From Cedecea sp000277545 (lineage in GTDB: Bacteria; Pseudomonadota; Gammaproteobacteria; Enterobacterales; Enterobacteriaceae), in assembly GCA_050847315.1 (NCBI GenBank), contig CP193791.1: a stretch of DNA of 64,000 nucleotides, one strand, 5' to 3'. Position numbers and translations under genes: made by a program. This document shows, piece by piece, positions 41,967 to 50,103 of this stretch; position 1 is the stretch's first letter, and every line of letters starts with the position of its first letter. The notes under the pieces were generated by a model. It did no database searches, was not told where the DNA came from, and saw only the letters and a program-made list of their open reading frames with translations.

Positions 41967-42527
41967 ATGATTTATTCCAATATAGACATCATTTCAAAAG
42001 TTGAGGCAGGATCGATAACGATTGCTAACTACTCTGATGAATATATGAGGCCATCAAGTTATTTTCTCAGGATGGACAAAAAATTATTCCGGATGAAAAA
42101 AATCGAGTCATTCATAGATGCTAAACATACAGATACTTCAGTATTTTTTAATGATATTGACTTGGACGATAATGGGATAATAATTCATCCCGGGGAGTTT
42201 TCATTAGCATCATCAGTCGAAATGATTTCATTGGATCATACAGTTTGCGCCGAACCTTACCAACTATCTTGCTATGCTCGTATAGGTCTTGGAGTTAATT
42301 TTAGCTCATGTCATGTTGCGGCATCTTTTGGTGAAAATAAACCACCATCAATTACTTTTGAAATAATAAATAACTCTTGCAACTCAATTAAAATATATCC
42401 AGGTGTAAAATTTTGTCATTTAAGACTTCATGATCATGTCACGCCAGCTACTAAGACTTATAATGGGATATATTCAGAGAAGAAGGAAGCAATGCCTGCT
42501 AATTTCGCCTTGAAGCCTGTCAGATAG
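41967..42527 (+). CDS. dCTP deaminase/dUTPase-fold protein
   Basis: A 186-aa protein resembling Dcd (E. coli 193 aa). Alignable features: MRPSSYFLRM (like the PSSYDLRLG start), IIHPGEFSLASSVEMISL (PGEF.LA.T.E), SCYARIGLG in place of RSSLARLGL keeping the Ser and Arg of the active site, and SITFEIINN keeping the catalytic Glu of the LEF(Y)N motif. The LYPG-type strand IYPGVKFCHL follows. Codon use and GC are low compared with neighbours, indicating transfer. Housekeeping dcd is elsewhere in enterobacteria, so this is an accessory copy; some such stand-alone enzymes defend against phage by depleting dCTP. Function here unproven. Confidence 0.7.
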   Translation: MIYSNIDIISKVEAGSITIANYSDEYMRPSSYFLRMDKKLFRMKKIESFIDAKHTDTSVFFNDIDLDDNGIIIHPGEFSLASSVEMISLDHTVCAEPYQLSCYARIGLGVNFSSCHVAASFGENKPPSITFEIINNSCNSIKIYPGVKFCHLRLHDHVTPATKTYNGIYSEKKEAMPANFALKPVR

Positions 42528-42807
42528 TTTTTAGAGTCATAAGTTGGGCTATTTAGAATATTCAATAACCAGCCTTACTTATTTTTAGTTCCAAAAATTA
42601 TATTATTGCTCCAAGCCGAATTCCTAAACCCCATCTCCCGACTCATAATTACTTAACTCAAACTAGACGTTTCCCGCGTAATACGTAGATACTCATTACA
42701 CCAGACACCAAACATTAAATTTCTGAAGTAAATTATATCGGCGACTTAACTTCCAGCGCAGCGGAACGCCGTTGCACGCATTCTCTTACTTTGTTGAGGA
42801 ATACTTT
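42528..42807. other. Intergenic region, AT-rich
   Basis: About 280 bp with no supported gene, between the deaminase-like gene and the autotransporter remnant. Nothing else recognised. Confidence 0.4.
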
Positions 42808-43049
42808 GTGTTCAAATTAAATCCATTGTTACTAAGCCTTGTGGCAGTGCAAGGTTTGATGTTCCCTATCTTACTGTCGAGGGCGTCGGAGTTAAAGCCT
42901 TATTCGCCAGAGATTAATGACAATAAAGTCGGGGCTTATTGCTTATGCAATGGCTTGACTCATACGCTGCGCGGTTTACCGCAAAGAGATCGACGGCAAC
43001 GGCGCGAAAGGCTGGCGTTACAGCGCGGGTGTGCGCTGGTCGTTTTAAT
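42808..43049 (+). pseudogene. Remnant of an outer-membrane/autotransporter protein
   Basis: A start-like segment at GTG 42808 (ribosome site TTGAGGA) encodes FKLNPLLLSLVAVQGLM, like a signal peptide. About 160 bp later, in another frame, 42966-43049 encodes AVYRKEIDGNGAKGWRYSAG followed by VRWSF and a stop. That is the typical final beta-strand of an autotransporter or porin, ending in Phe. The simplest reading is a large internal deletion with frameshift that left only the two ends. In the signal-peptide frame an artefactual 106-codon reading continues to 43092. Parent protein unknown. Confidence 0.45.
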
Positions 43050-43093
43050 TGAACCGGTCGCCGTTATGGCGACCGGAAATATCGTAGGTTAGT

Positions 43094-43843
43094 TTATTGC
43101 GCCAGCCCGACTTTTACGAAAGGGCTACCATGACTGCGCGACTTTTTGATGAGCTTACCTACGTATAATTCTCTGACTTCTGGTGATGCGATTCTTCCAA
43201 CAAACTCAGAACGGTCGGTTTCGGGAGGGGTGATCACTTTTCGTGTGAAGTACTGCTGAGAGCCTGCTTTTATCCAGCACTGTATCTCGTAAACTTCCAT
43301 CACCAAACCGCCATAAGTAGCGTATGCAAAGCGTAGATTTTTATCTTTTGGTACTTTTGCCCAGACGCCACGCGTAGCTTCATATAATGCAAGTGCACTC
43401 ATGCCAGACTTGTAGGTACTGTTTAGCAAAAAAGCGAGCCCTGCATGTTCAGGTGCGATTTCCGTCTCTTGCTTAAGAAGGAGATGGTTGAGCTCATCAA
43501 GCGTGATTCTCCCCATAAGGGAGCTGCTTCCTCGTACTTTGTTGGTCAGTTCTCCGACACCTAAGAGATCAATACATGTTGCTTCAACAAGCTTCGCTGT
43601 TGCCTCATCCATGCCATGGCGTAGTATGTCGATACCTAGGTTTCCTGTTTTTAACAGATGATTAATTCGTTCTGATTTCGGAGAGTCATCATTATACTTT
43701 ATATGATCAAGACAGCGTTCTGACTTGCCTTTGCCTATATAAAACGGTTTCTTGGTTGCATCTTCAGTGTCATAAAACGCATAAACATAGGATTTAGCCA
43801 TCCCTAAAGCTTTCGAGTATTTTGAAATATCCTTCATAACCAT
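43094..43843 (-). CDS. GIY-YIG-type nuclease domain protein (LEM3-like)
   Basis: A 249-aa protein. Residues ~18-55 (SYVYAFYDTEDATKKPFYIG, then KGKSERCLDHI) form the GIY-YIG core in the variant YVYAF..PFYIGKGK seen in LEM-3-like and phage/bacterial proteins; the later Glu (VEATCIDLLG) would complete the site. The C-terminal half (~120-249) holds an unknown domain (LALYEATRGVWAKVP, MEVYEIQCWIKAG). Two ATGs, 43843 and 43837, both fit AAGGA. Low GC. Possible roles are DNA cleavage in mobile-element biology or defence; partner genes are not evident. Confidence 0.65.
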   Translation of the reverse strand: MVMKDISKYSKALGMAKSYVYAFYDTEDATKKPFYIGKGKSERCLDHIKYNDDSPKSERINHLLKTGNLGIDILRHGMDEATAKLVEATCIDLLGVGELTNKVRGSSSLMGRITLDELNHLLLKQETEIAPEHAGLAFLLNSTYKSGMSALALYEATRGVWAKVPKDKNLRFAYATYGGLVMEVYEIQCWIKAGSQQYFTRKVITPPETDRSEFVGRIASPEVRELYVGKLIKKSRSHGSPFVKVGLAQ

Positions 43844-44023
43844 GCTTCCTTAGGGAGACAAGTACTTAAATTCACTATCGGCATTAAAGTTCAGAACATA
43901 AGCTCGAAACAATTAGCGAATTAATTGACCTGCTCCAATTGATGAATATTGGCCAAAGTTAGTAACGTACGCTTCTGGCACAAAGCGGAAAAATATAAAC
44001 AGACTACATCGACAATCAAAAAC

Positions 44024-44428
44024 TCAGGGCTGCCCTTCCATATTCCAACGTGCCGATCCCATAACGTCGTAAATGTGTTGTTCGGTAAAGGCCGGGAATT
44101 TTGCGTGCCTGGAGGCTGCCAGCAACGCATTACAGTAGCTCTGGTCTCCACCTTTCACGATGAAATTTTGCAAGGTTCCATCTATTTTAAAATCAAGGTG
44201 CACATTGCACCTTTTTCCATTCCAGGCATGAGGCTCAGCAAGCGCGGCATCAAGTGCTTTCTTTATCCCCGAGGCCTGTTGACCATAAATATCCGTATCG
44301 GAAACTTTTCCCGCGCGATCGTAGGTGCAACTATCAAGCGCACTCTTTTTTATACACTCTTTCGGGGTTAATGGAGCACATCCTGAAAGCATTATTGCGA
44401 GCATGACCAGCATCGATAATTTAGTCAT
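44024..44428 (-). CDS. Lipoprotein with TolA C-terminal-like domain
   Basis: A 134-aa lipoprotein: signal MTKLSMLVMLAIMLSGC with lipobox LSGC (Cys17), then a domain like the C-terminal domain of TolA. The diagnostic stretch GKRCNVHLDFKIDGTLQNFI, then KGGDQSYCNALLAASRHAKFP and a final IYDVMGSARWNM, aligns with TolA GKTC...DG....GGDPALC.AALAAAK.AKIP..Y.VF. Both cysteines of the TolA disulfide are kept. TolA-III binds colicins, filamentous phage g3p and TolB; a free lipid-anchored copy is therefore of interest. Function not demonstrated. Confidence 0.7.
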   Translation of the reverse strand: MTKLSMLVMLAIMLSGCAPLTPKECIKKSALDSCTYDRAGKVSDTDIYGQQASGIKKALDAALAEPHAWNGKRCNVHLDFKIDGTLQNFIVKGGDQSYCNALLAASRHAKFPAFTEQHIYDVMGSARWNMEGQP

Positions 44429-44528
44429 CCATAAATCCTTTTATGAAGCATTGCATTACGTGGCTTTTACCACCGCTGAATTATGCCACTTCACCCGGCT
44501 CAACGATTCACTTTTTGACCTACCAATA

Positions 44529-45437
44529 TTAATACTCAGCCCACGGCCTCCCCGCCAGCCGCGCCTTAAGCAGCTCGATAAACTTTTGCGCCCTCGGGCT
44601 TCGTTCTGCCTGCGGAGTGCCGCTCAGCGCCACGATATCGGCATCCGGCAGCGTGTATTCCGGTAGAAGTCTCACCAGCTCGCCGCTGTGAATTTGCGGC
44701 AGCACATCCCATTCGGACCGCATAATGATCCCCCTGCCCGCCAGCGCCCACTCTTTTACCACTCGCCCTTCGTTGCTCGACAATTTGGGCGAGATCCGCT
44801 GCGGGCAGTCCCCTTTGGGGCCGGAGAAGCGCCACAGCGTCACGTCTTCGCTGTTTTCCCGCAGCGCAATGCAGTCGTGATCCACCAGCTGTTCCGGCGT
44901 CAGCGGGGTGCCTTTTCGGTTCAGGTAGTCCGGGGAAGCGCAGATAAAGCGTTGGTTAGGCGCAAGCTTGATGCAGTGCATACTGGAATCGCGTAGCTCG
45001 CCGATGAAAATCACCAGATCCCATTTGTGTAGCCTGGCCCAATGTGGGTCGTCGGAAAGTGTCAACTCCACTTCAAGGTTTTCATGCTGCGCGGCGTATT
45101 CCCCCAGCAGCGGCGCAATATAGTCGTTACCAAATCCCAGCGGGGCCAGCACGCGCAGCTTGCCTCTGACCTGCTGCCGCCTGTCGTCCAGAGCAGACTG
45201 CAGGCCAGCCAGCTCGGTGAGGATCTTCTCCGCCCGGCTCAGCAGCAGCGAGCCTTCATCGGTGAGTGAAACCTGCCGCGAGGGCCGCAGAATAAGGTCG
45301 ACGCCAAGCTTTTGTTCCAGCCCGCGCAGCCGCTGCGTAACGGAGGGCGGCGTGACATTCATCGCCCTTGCGCCGGCGGCCAGCGTATCGTGAGTAGCGA
45401 TAGTACGGAAGAAAGCCAGATCGTCGCTGTTTATCAT
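44529..45437 (-). CDS. LysR-type regulator of the divergent pyridoxal-enzyme gene
   Basis: A 302-aa LysR protein: HTH residues ~4-60 (DLAFFRTIATHDTLAAGARA, then MNVTPPSVTQRLRGLE). Its start faces the next gene across 93 bp that include the palindrome AATCATTAATTGATT (45451-45465), a likely binding site. Probably controls the aldolase/dehydratase-like gene; inducer unknown. Confidence 0.88.
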   Translation of the reverse strand: MINSDDLAFFRTIATHDTLAAGARAMNVTPPSVTQRLRGLEQKLGVDLILRPSRQVSLTDEGSLLLSRAEKILTELAGLQSALDDRRQQVRGKLRVLAPLGFGNDYIAPLLGEYAAQHENLEVELTLSDDPHWARLHKWDLVIFIGELRDSSMHCIKLAPNQRFICASPDYLNRKGTPLTPEQLVDHDCIALRENSEDVTLWRFSGPKGDCPQRISPKLSSNEGRVVKEWALAGRGIIMRSEWDVLPQIHSGELVRLLPEYTLPDADIVALSGTPQAERSPRAQKFIELLKARLAGRPWAEY

Positions 45438-45450
45438 TAAGCCTGAACCT

Positions 45451-45465
45451 AATCATTAATTGATT
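45451..45465. promoter_or_regulatory. LysR-type palindrome between divergent genes
   Basis: AATCA-TTAAT-TGATT, an imperfect 15-bp palindrome of the T-N11-A kind, 14 bp upstream of the LysR start and 66 bp before the divergent enzyme gene. Confidence 0.55.
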
Positions 45466-45530
45466 TTATATTAATTTATACCTAATAAGCCGGATGACAA
45501 GATACAGCCTCACCCCAAAGGAGACCCGCT

Positions 45531-46670
45531 ATGTCCGCCGAATGGATCACCACCCGTGATACCCCCTTTTTGCTGATCGAGAAAAGCAAATATTTGCGCA
45601 ACATTGAGCGCCTGTACTCGCGCGTTCACGCTCTGGGCAGCGAGGTCCGGCCACACCTGAAAACCCTGCGCTCCATTGAGGCCGCCCGCTACCTGCTTGA
45701 ACAAAGTGATTCCCCGGCCACGGTTTCCACGCTCGCCGAAGCGGAAACCTTTGCCGCTGCGGGTTACACCAACCTGCTTTACGCCGTCGGCATCGCGCCC
45801 CATAAACTTCCCCGCGTGGCGGCGCTGATCGCTAAAGACGTGAACCTGCACATTCTGCTCGACAGCGAACCACAGGCTAGCGCCGTGGCCGAATACAGCC
45901 GGGCGCACGGCCTCAAGTTTTCGGTATTTATTGAGGTGGATTGCGACGGCCACCGGGGCGGATTGCCGCCGCACAGTGACGCTCTTTTGACCCTGGCCCG
46001 CATCATTGAGGCAAGCGGCTCGACGCTGACCGGGCTGCTTGCTCACGCCGGAGAATCCTATAGCTGCCGCACGGACGAAGCTATTCTCGCGGCCGCCAGA
46101 GCCGAATGTGCCGCTATTAAAACCGCCGGAAGCCGCCTGCGCGCGCAGGGCTATGCCTGTCCCGTATTAAGCGTAGGGGCCACGCCGACAGCCCATTTTG
46201 CGGACGATCTCACGGACATCAGTGAAGTCAGAGCCGGGGTGTTTACCACCTTCGACCTGGTGATGAAAAACGTCGGCGTCTGCCGCCTGGAGGATATTGC
46301 GCTTAGCGTTGTCGCCACGGTGATTGGCCACAACAGGGAGAAAGGCTGGATATTTATTGATGCCGGGTGGATGGCGCTTTCCCGCGACAGGGGCACGGCG
46401 GCGCAAAGCCAGGACTACGCTTATGGCCAGGTGTGCAGCCTGAGCGGGGATCCCTACGAAAACCTGCTGGTCACCACGACCAACCAGGAGCACGGCATCG
46501 TTGCCCTGCCGGACAGTTCAACTTTGACCGTCGATGATTTCCCCGTCGGCAGCCGGGTGCGCATTCTGCCCAACCACGCCTGCGCCACCGCCGCCATGCA
46601 TCAGCACTATCAGGTTCTGAGCGAAGATGGCGAGGGGCACGAGGTCTGGTCGCGGATCGTGGGCTGGTAA
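45531..46670 (+). CDS. D-threonine aldolase / D-serine dehydratase-like fold-III PLP enzyme
   Basis: A 379-aa enzyme with an alanine-racemase-type TIM barrel at the N-terminus and a D-serine-dehydratase-like domain at the C-terminus. The PLP lysine is likely in VRPHLKTLRS; the metal-binding PNHACAT stretch (residues ~344-350) is the hallmark of the D-Ser dehydratase/D-Thr aldolase group. The usual reaction is cleavage of beta-hydroxy-D-amino acids or dehydration of D-serine with PLP and a divalent metal. AAAGGAG precedes the ATG. The exact substrate cannot be chosen. Confidence 0.85.
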   Translation: MSAEWITTRDTPFLLIEKSKYLRNIERLYSRVHALGSEVRPHLKTLRSIEAARYLLEQSDSPATVSTLAEAETFAAAGYTNLLYAVGIAPHKLPRVAALIAKDVNLHILLDSEPQASAVAEYSRAHGLKFSVFIEVDCDGHRGGLPPHSDALLTLARIIEASGSTLTGLLAHAGESYSCRTDEAILAAARAECAAIKTAGSRLRAQGYACPVLSVGATPTAHFADDLTDISEVRAGVFTTFDLVMKNVGVCRLEDIALSVVATVIGHNREKGWIFIDAGWMALSRDRGTAAQSQDYAYGQVCSLSGDPYENLLVTTTNQEHGIVALPDSSTLTVDDFPVGSRVRILPNHACATAAMHQHYQVLSEDGEGHEVWSRIVGW

Positions 46671-47027
46671 GCGTCAGTCAGGCTAATCAACGGCGGGGGA
46701 TACCGAAAGGTTCCCTTTTTTGCCATGCCTTTGTGCTCCCACGCCCGAAGGTTTGAACATATATTTCACAACTAAATCTTATATGTTGTTGAAAACGACC
46801 TCTGATTTATGGTGTCAATTGTAACGATCTATAAATTAGTTTGTTTTATGTTTTGCCAGTGATATTAATTTGAATACGACAGAAATTATTTTTATTTATT
46901 TCTCTGACCTCAATCACCCCCTAATATATCGGGAGGACTACCTATGGCATAACAACAACACAAATATATTATGCATTACTTAATTCAGGTTGTAATTATT
47001 ACATTCACTCAGCAAAAGGTATATATC
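46671..47027 (+). other. Intergenic region before an orphan gene
   Basis: About 360 bp, strongly AT-rich from 46760 on, with no gene recognised. It should hold the promoter of the following gene; AAAAGG precedes its start. Nothing else seen. Confidence 0.45.
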
Positions 47028-47705
47028 ATGAGCACAATGATTAAATTTAATCTGACTAATCAGAGCAGCACTCAGCAGGACTTTTTCTTCTTTCAAAAAC
47101 CCGCTATATACAGTGGTGGAAGTAATGTCTACTCAAATAGTATCCAGAGTATTGTACTGGCACCTTATTCGACCAGCAGCAGCACTTATACTTTTCTGAT
47201 TAATATGCAATTTTATGCCGGAGTTCAACAGGCAAATACGCCTCCTGTGGTAGGAAAACAATCAGGATTTTTATCCGCTATCCGCCCTATCGACCTGACG
47301 CCGGCCACCGGCACCCCGTCGAAAGGAAACTCCACCAGCCTGTCGCTGAATCCCTTTGGGTTAAGCTCGCCAGTGACAGACGCGGAGGCGGAACCGGGAT
47401 CGTTTCGCATAGTCTCGCCGGTCTTTAGCCCTAATCTAAACCACGTCAACGGCGGCTCTGCCGTTATGCTGGGCGATGGCAGCGTCGTACTGTCAAACTT
47501 CACCACGGTGTTACCAAACCAAAACCTGGACTGCCAGCCAATTCTGAAATACTACATCCAGACAGGGTCATACCAGTCCGGCACGGTAATGAACTTCACC
47601 AGCTCATCCAACAGCGCTGCGCTTTGTGACGCCACCGAAGGAGAGTCAATTTTTGACGTTACTTATAATGCCGACGGTACCTGGACCGTGGTATCGAGCT
47701 GTTAA
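47028..47705 (+). CDS. Uncharacterised protein rich in Ser, Thr, Asn and Pro
   Basis: A 225-aa protein with no signal peptide or membrane segment. The N-terminus (IKFNLTNQSSTQQDFFFFQK) has an unusual Phe run. It continues through alternating polar beta-type sequence (Ser/Thr-rich) to a C-terminal SIFDVTYNADGTWTVVSSC. It has three cysteines, one at the very end. The start is set at ATG 47028, after AAAAGG; the frame is open further upstream. I do not recognise the family. The pattern is that of a soluble beta-rich protein. Ends with a strong terminator, so single-gene or first of a pair with the next gene. Confidence 0.7.
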   Translation: MSTMIKFNLTNQSSTQQDFFFFQKPAIYSGGSNVYSNSIQSIVLAPYSTSSSTYTFLINMQFYAGVQQANTPPVVGKQSGFLSAIRPIDLTPATGTPSKGNSTSLSLNPFGLSSPVTDAEAEPGSFRIVSPVFSPNLNHVNGGSAVMLGDGSVVLSNFTTVLPNQNLDCQPILKYYIQTGSYQSGTVMNFTSSSNSAALCDATEGESIFDVTYNADGTWTVVSSC

Positions 47706-47716
47706 ACATAAATATT

Positions 47717-47762
47717 GAGCTTCTGCACGGATTTATTACCCCTGCAGAAGCTCTTTATTTTT
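47717..47762 (+). terminator. Terminator after the orphan gene
   Basis: Perfect 11-bp stem GAGCTTCTGCA / TGCAGAAGCTC, 15-nt loop, followed by TTTATTTTTA: a strong intrinsic terminator. Confidence 0.9.
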
Positions 47763-47810
47763 ATGGCCTGTTACTTATCATCAAACAATAGCATTTAAAT
47801 GAGGTGTTTA

Positions 47811-48131
47811 ATGTTAAAAGAAAATGATCTGGTCAATGTCGATGACCTTACATCCTGGGCTAAGAAACATGATTGTAAAGTAATGGAAAATAATGGCGAT
47901 ACTTATATAGGCAACCCACCAACCGCCACCAAATATCCTCACTTTCATATTTTTTCTAATGGAAAAACTAATCTGAGTGTCGGATCATCTAAAAATGAAA
48001 CCGTGGGTACCAACCAGACAATCGACCCGGAAAAGCTGAGGCAGGCCTGCGAGCGATTTAGCCAGTGGCCTATTGTCGCCCCACTCAAACTGGCCATTGA
48101 GTGGGTATTAAACCCTGAAAGGAATAATTAA
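47811..48131 (+). CDS. Small uncharacterised protein
   Basis: A 106-aa protein beginning MLKENDLVNVDDLTSWAKKH, with several His and Lys residues and no signal peptide. Start ATG 47811 follows GAGGTG; the in-frame ATG 12 bp upstream overlaps that ribosome site. Ends in a terminator. No family recognised. Separated from the preceding orphan gene by its terminator, so it has its own promoter. Confidence 0.65.
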   Translation: MLKENDLVNVDDLTSWAKKHDCKVMENNGDTYIGNPPTATKYPHFHIFSNGKTNLSVGSSKNETVGTNQTIDPEKLRQACERFSQWPIVAPLKLAIEWVLNPERNN

Positions 48132-48157
48132 TCTTGTTTGAAAATAACCTTATAAGG

Positions 48158-48182
48158 ATGGCGGTTTATTCCGCCATTTTTT
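48158..48182 (+). terminator. Terminator between convergent genes
   Basis: ATGGCGG / CCGCCAT perfect 7-bp stem, 6-nt loop, then a T-run to 48182, 26 bp after the small gene's stop and just before the convergent TetR gene. Confidence 0.88.
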
Positions 48183-48188
48183 AACGAC

Positions 48189-48821
48189 TCAGCGCATCGG
48201 CTTCGACGCGGCGCCCTTTGTTTTTTCCGTCGTCAGGTACAGCTCCAGCAGCGTCTGTGCTTCGTTGAGCACCGCTTTACGCTCTGCGTCATTCTGCAGA
48301 TTGGCCGCCGCCGCACCTTTGAGCATTTGCAGGATAACAATGGTCATCAGGCCGGCACGGTCGGCGGATAAACTGGGGATCACAACCTGCAGCGCGGTGG
48401 AGAACCCGCCGCGCATGGCATCCCTGAACTGAAGGCGGGCCGCTTCATGCTCGCCACGCTCTTCCACCAGCCTCAGGGCAAAGGTTCGCTGTGACTGCAG
48501 CGAAAGCACAAAGCGGGTGAACAGATCTGCCGCGGTGGGGATGTCCACCCCGGTAACGCTGGCCTCCAGCACTTCCAGTCGGTCGATCACTTCGCGGGTG
48601 TACTCCAGCAGCAGCGCGTCGGCCAGCGACTCTTTGTTGGGGAAAAACCGGTACAGCGAGCCAATGGCCGTGCCGGAGCTGGCCGCGATCTCGGTCATGG
48701 TTACGGCGTCAAAGCCCTTCTCGCCGAAGAGTCGTGTGGCCGCTTCAGTTATCGCCGCCACACGAAGATGGCCACGCAGGCGTTTAGGCTGGTTTGCCGC
48801 TAAGGGCGCTGGTTTCGTCAT
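48189..48821 (-). CDS. TetR-family repressor of the divergent AbrB-type transporter gene
   Basis: A 210-aa TetR protein: HTH in residues ~17-63 (ITEAATRLFGEKGFDAVTMT, then EIAASSGTAIGSLYRFFPNK). Divergent from the next gene across 139 bp that contain one perfect and one partial operator with shared core, pointing to self-control and control of the transporter. Ligand unknown. Confidence 0.86.
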   Translation of the reverse strand: MTKPAPLAANQPKRLRGHLRVAAITEAATRLFGEKGFDAVTMTEIAASSGTAIGSLYRFFPNKESLADALLLEYTREVIDRLEVLEASVTGVDIPTAADLFTRFVLSLQSQRTFALRLVEERGEHEAARLQFRDAMRGGFSTALQVVIPSLSADRAGLMTIVILQMLKGAAAANLQNDAERKAVLNEAQTLLELYLTTEKTKGAASKPMR

Positions 48822-48872
48822 AAAATATTTCGTATCAATCCGCTAACATTTATTCGCATAACGCCCATTGAG

Positions 48873-48926
48873 ATATGCGAGGGCATCCTCTAGAATCTGA
48901 GTTATGCGAGAACATCCTCGCATAAC
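48873..48926. promoter_or_regulatory. TetR operators between the divergent genes
   Basis: Perfect palindrome GTTATGCGAG-aacatc-CTCGCATAAC (48901-48926, 10-bp arms). A second, partly decayed copy TATGCGAG-ggcatc-CTC at 48874-48890 has the same spacer length. A further half site TTCGCATAACG lies at 48853-48863. Strong evidence for a TetR repressor acting here. Confidence 0.85.
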
Positions 48927-48960
48927 TTAACTCTCCCTGAGTGTAAGCCACGACTCCGGC

Positions 48961-50100
48961 GTGAGCCAGCTTAAACGAATATTCTTCCGCGCTGCGGGCG
49001 GCTATACAACGATGAAGAAACAAGATCCTGCCACACCTAACGGTTATCGCCTGCTGTCACCACAGCGTATGCAGTGGAGCACGCTGATTATTGCCACCGC
49101 ACTTTTCGGCGGGCTGCTTACCTGGCTGAATATTCCTGCCGCCCTGCTGCTCGGGCCGATGGCCGCCGGGATTGTGGTCTCGCTGAACGGCGCAAAAATT
49201 CAGCCCAACGGCACGCTGTTTCTCATCGCCCAGGGCATCATCGGCTGCATGATTGCCAGCAAAATGCCCCGCAGCCTCGCCGACACCTTCGGCTCTCACT
49301 GGCTGCTGTTTATTGTCTGCGTCTTTTCGGTGATTTTTATCTGCATGCTGCTCGGCTGGATAATGACCCGCATGCGCATCCTGCCCGGAACCACCGCGCT
49401 CTGGGGATTAAGCCCCGGCGCAGCCACGGCCATGACGCTGATGGCCGAAGCCAACGGCGCAGACACACAGCTTGTCGCCGCCATGCAATATCTGCGGGTG
49501 ATTATGGTAGCAAGCGTCGCTTCCGTGCTGATGAAAGTCTCAGGTGAGCACGTCCCTGCCACATCTGCGACGATCGATCTTTTTGCACACGGCTCTTACG
49601 TTGCGATGGCTGAAACTTTTGGACTTATTGCCTTCGGCTGTATTGCGGCCAAACTTCTGCGTTTGCCTGCCGGAGCGCTGTTGATCACGCTGGTCGCTGG
49701 CGTGGTGCTCTCGCAAAATAACTGGATTGAGATCGCGCTTCCGCAGTGGGTGCTGGTGCTGGCATACACCATCGTCGGCTGGCGCATTGGGCTGAAATTT
49801 ACGCGTCCGCTGTTAAAACATGCCGCCCAGGTACTGCCGCGCATCGCGGTCAGCATTGTGATTTTGATTGCCCTTTGCGGCCTGATGGCGGCGGGATTGG
49901 TGGTCGTGGCCGATATCGACCCGCTCACCGCTTATTTAGCCATGAGCCCCGGCGGGGCCGATTCCGTGGCAATTATCGCCGCCTCCAGCAAGCACATCGA
50001 CATTGCCTTTGTAATGTCGATGCAGATGACCCGTTTTATTATTCTGGTCGCCTTCGGGCCGATCATCGGTAATATCATGCAGCGGCAGGCGAAGAGGTGA
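48961..50100 (+). CDS. AbrB-family transporter (formerly ammonia monooxygenase-like membrane protein)
   Basis: Inner-membrane protein of 379 aa (GTG start; an ATG at 49012 would give 362 aa, and neither has a clear ribosome site). About ten helices in two similar halves, each with the conserved turn seen in this family: GLSPGAATAMTLMAEANGAD and MSPGGADSVAIIAASS. E. coli AbrB is a regulator of AidB; the family transports unknown substrates. Control by the divergent TetR gene is inferred from the operators. Confidence 0.85.
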   Translation: MSQLKRIFFRAAGGYTTMKKQDPATPNGYRLLSPQRMQWSTLIIATALFGGLLTWLNIPAALLLGPMAAGIVVSLNGAKIQPNGTLFLIAQGIIGCMIASKMPRSLADTFGSHWLLFIVCVFSVIFICMLLGWIMTRMRILPGTTALWGLSPGAATAMTLMAEANGADTQLVAAMQYLRVIMVASVASVLMKVSGEHVPATSATIDLFAHGSYVAMAETFGLIAFGCIAAKLLRLPAGALLITLVAGVVLSQNNWIEIALPQWVLVLAYTIVGWRIGLKFTRPLLKHAAQVLPRIAVSIVILIALCGLMAAGLVVVADIDPLTAYLAMSPGGADSVAIIAASSKHIDIAFVMSMQMTRFIILVAFGPIIGNIMQRQAKR

Positions 50101-50103
50101 AAC

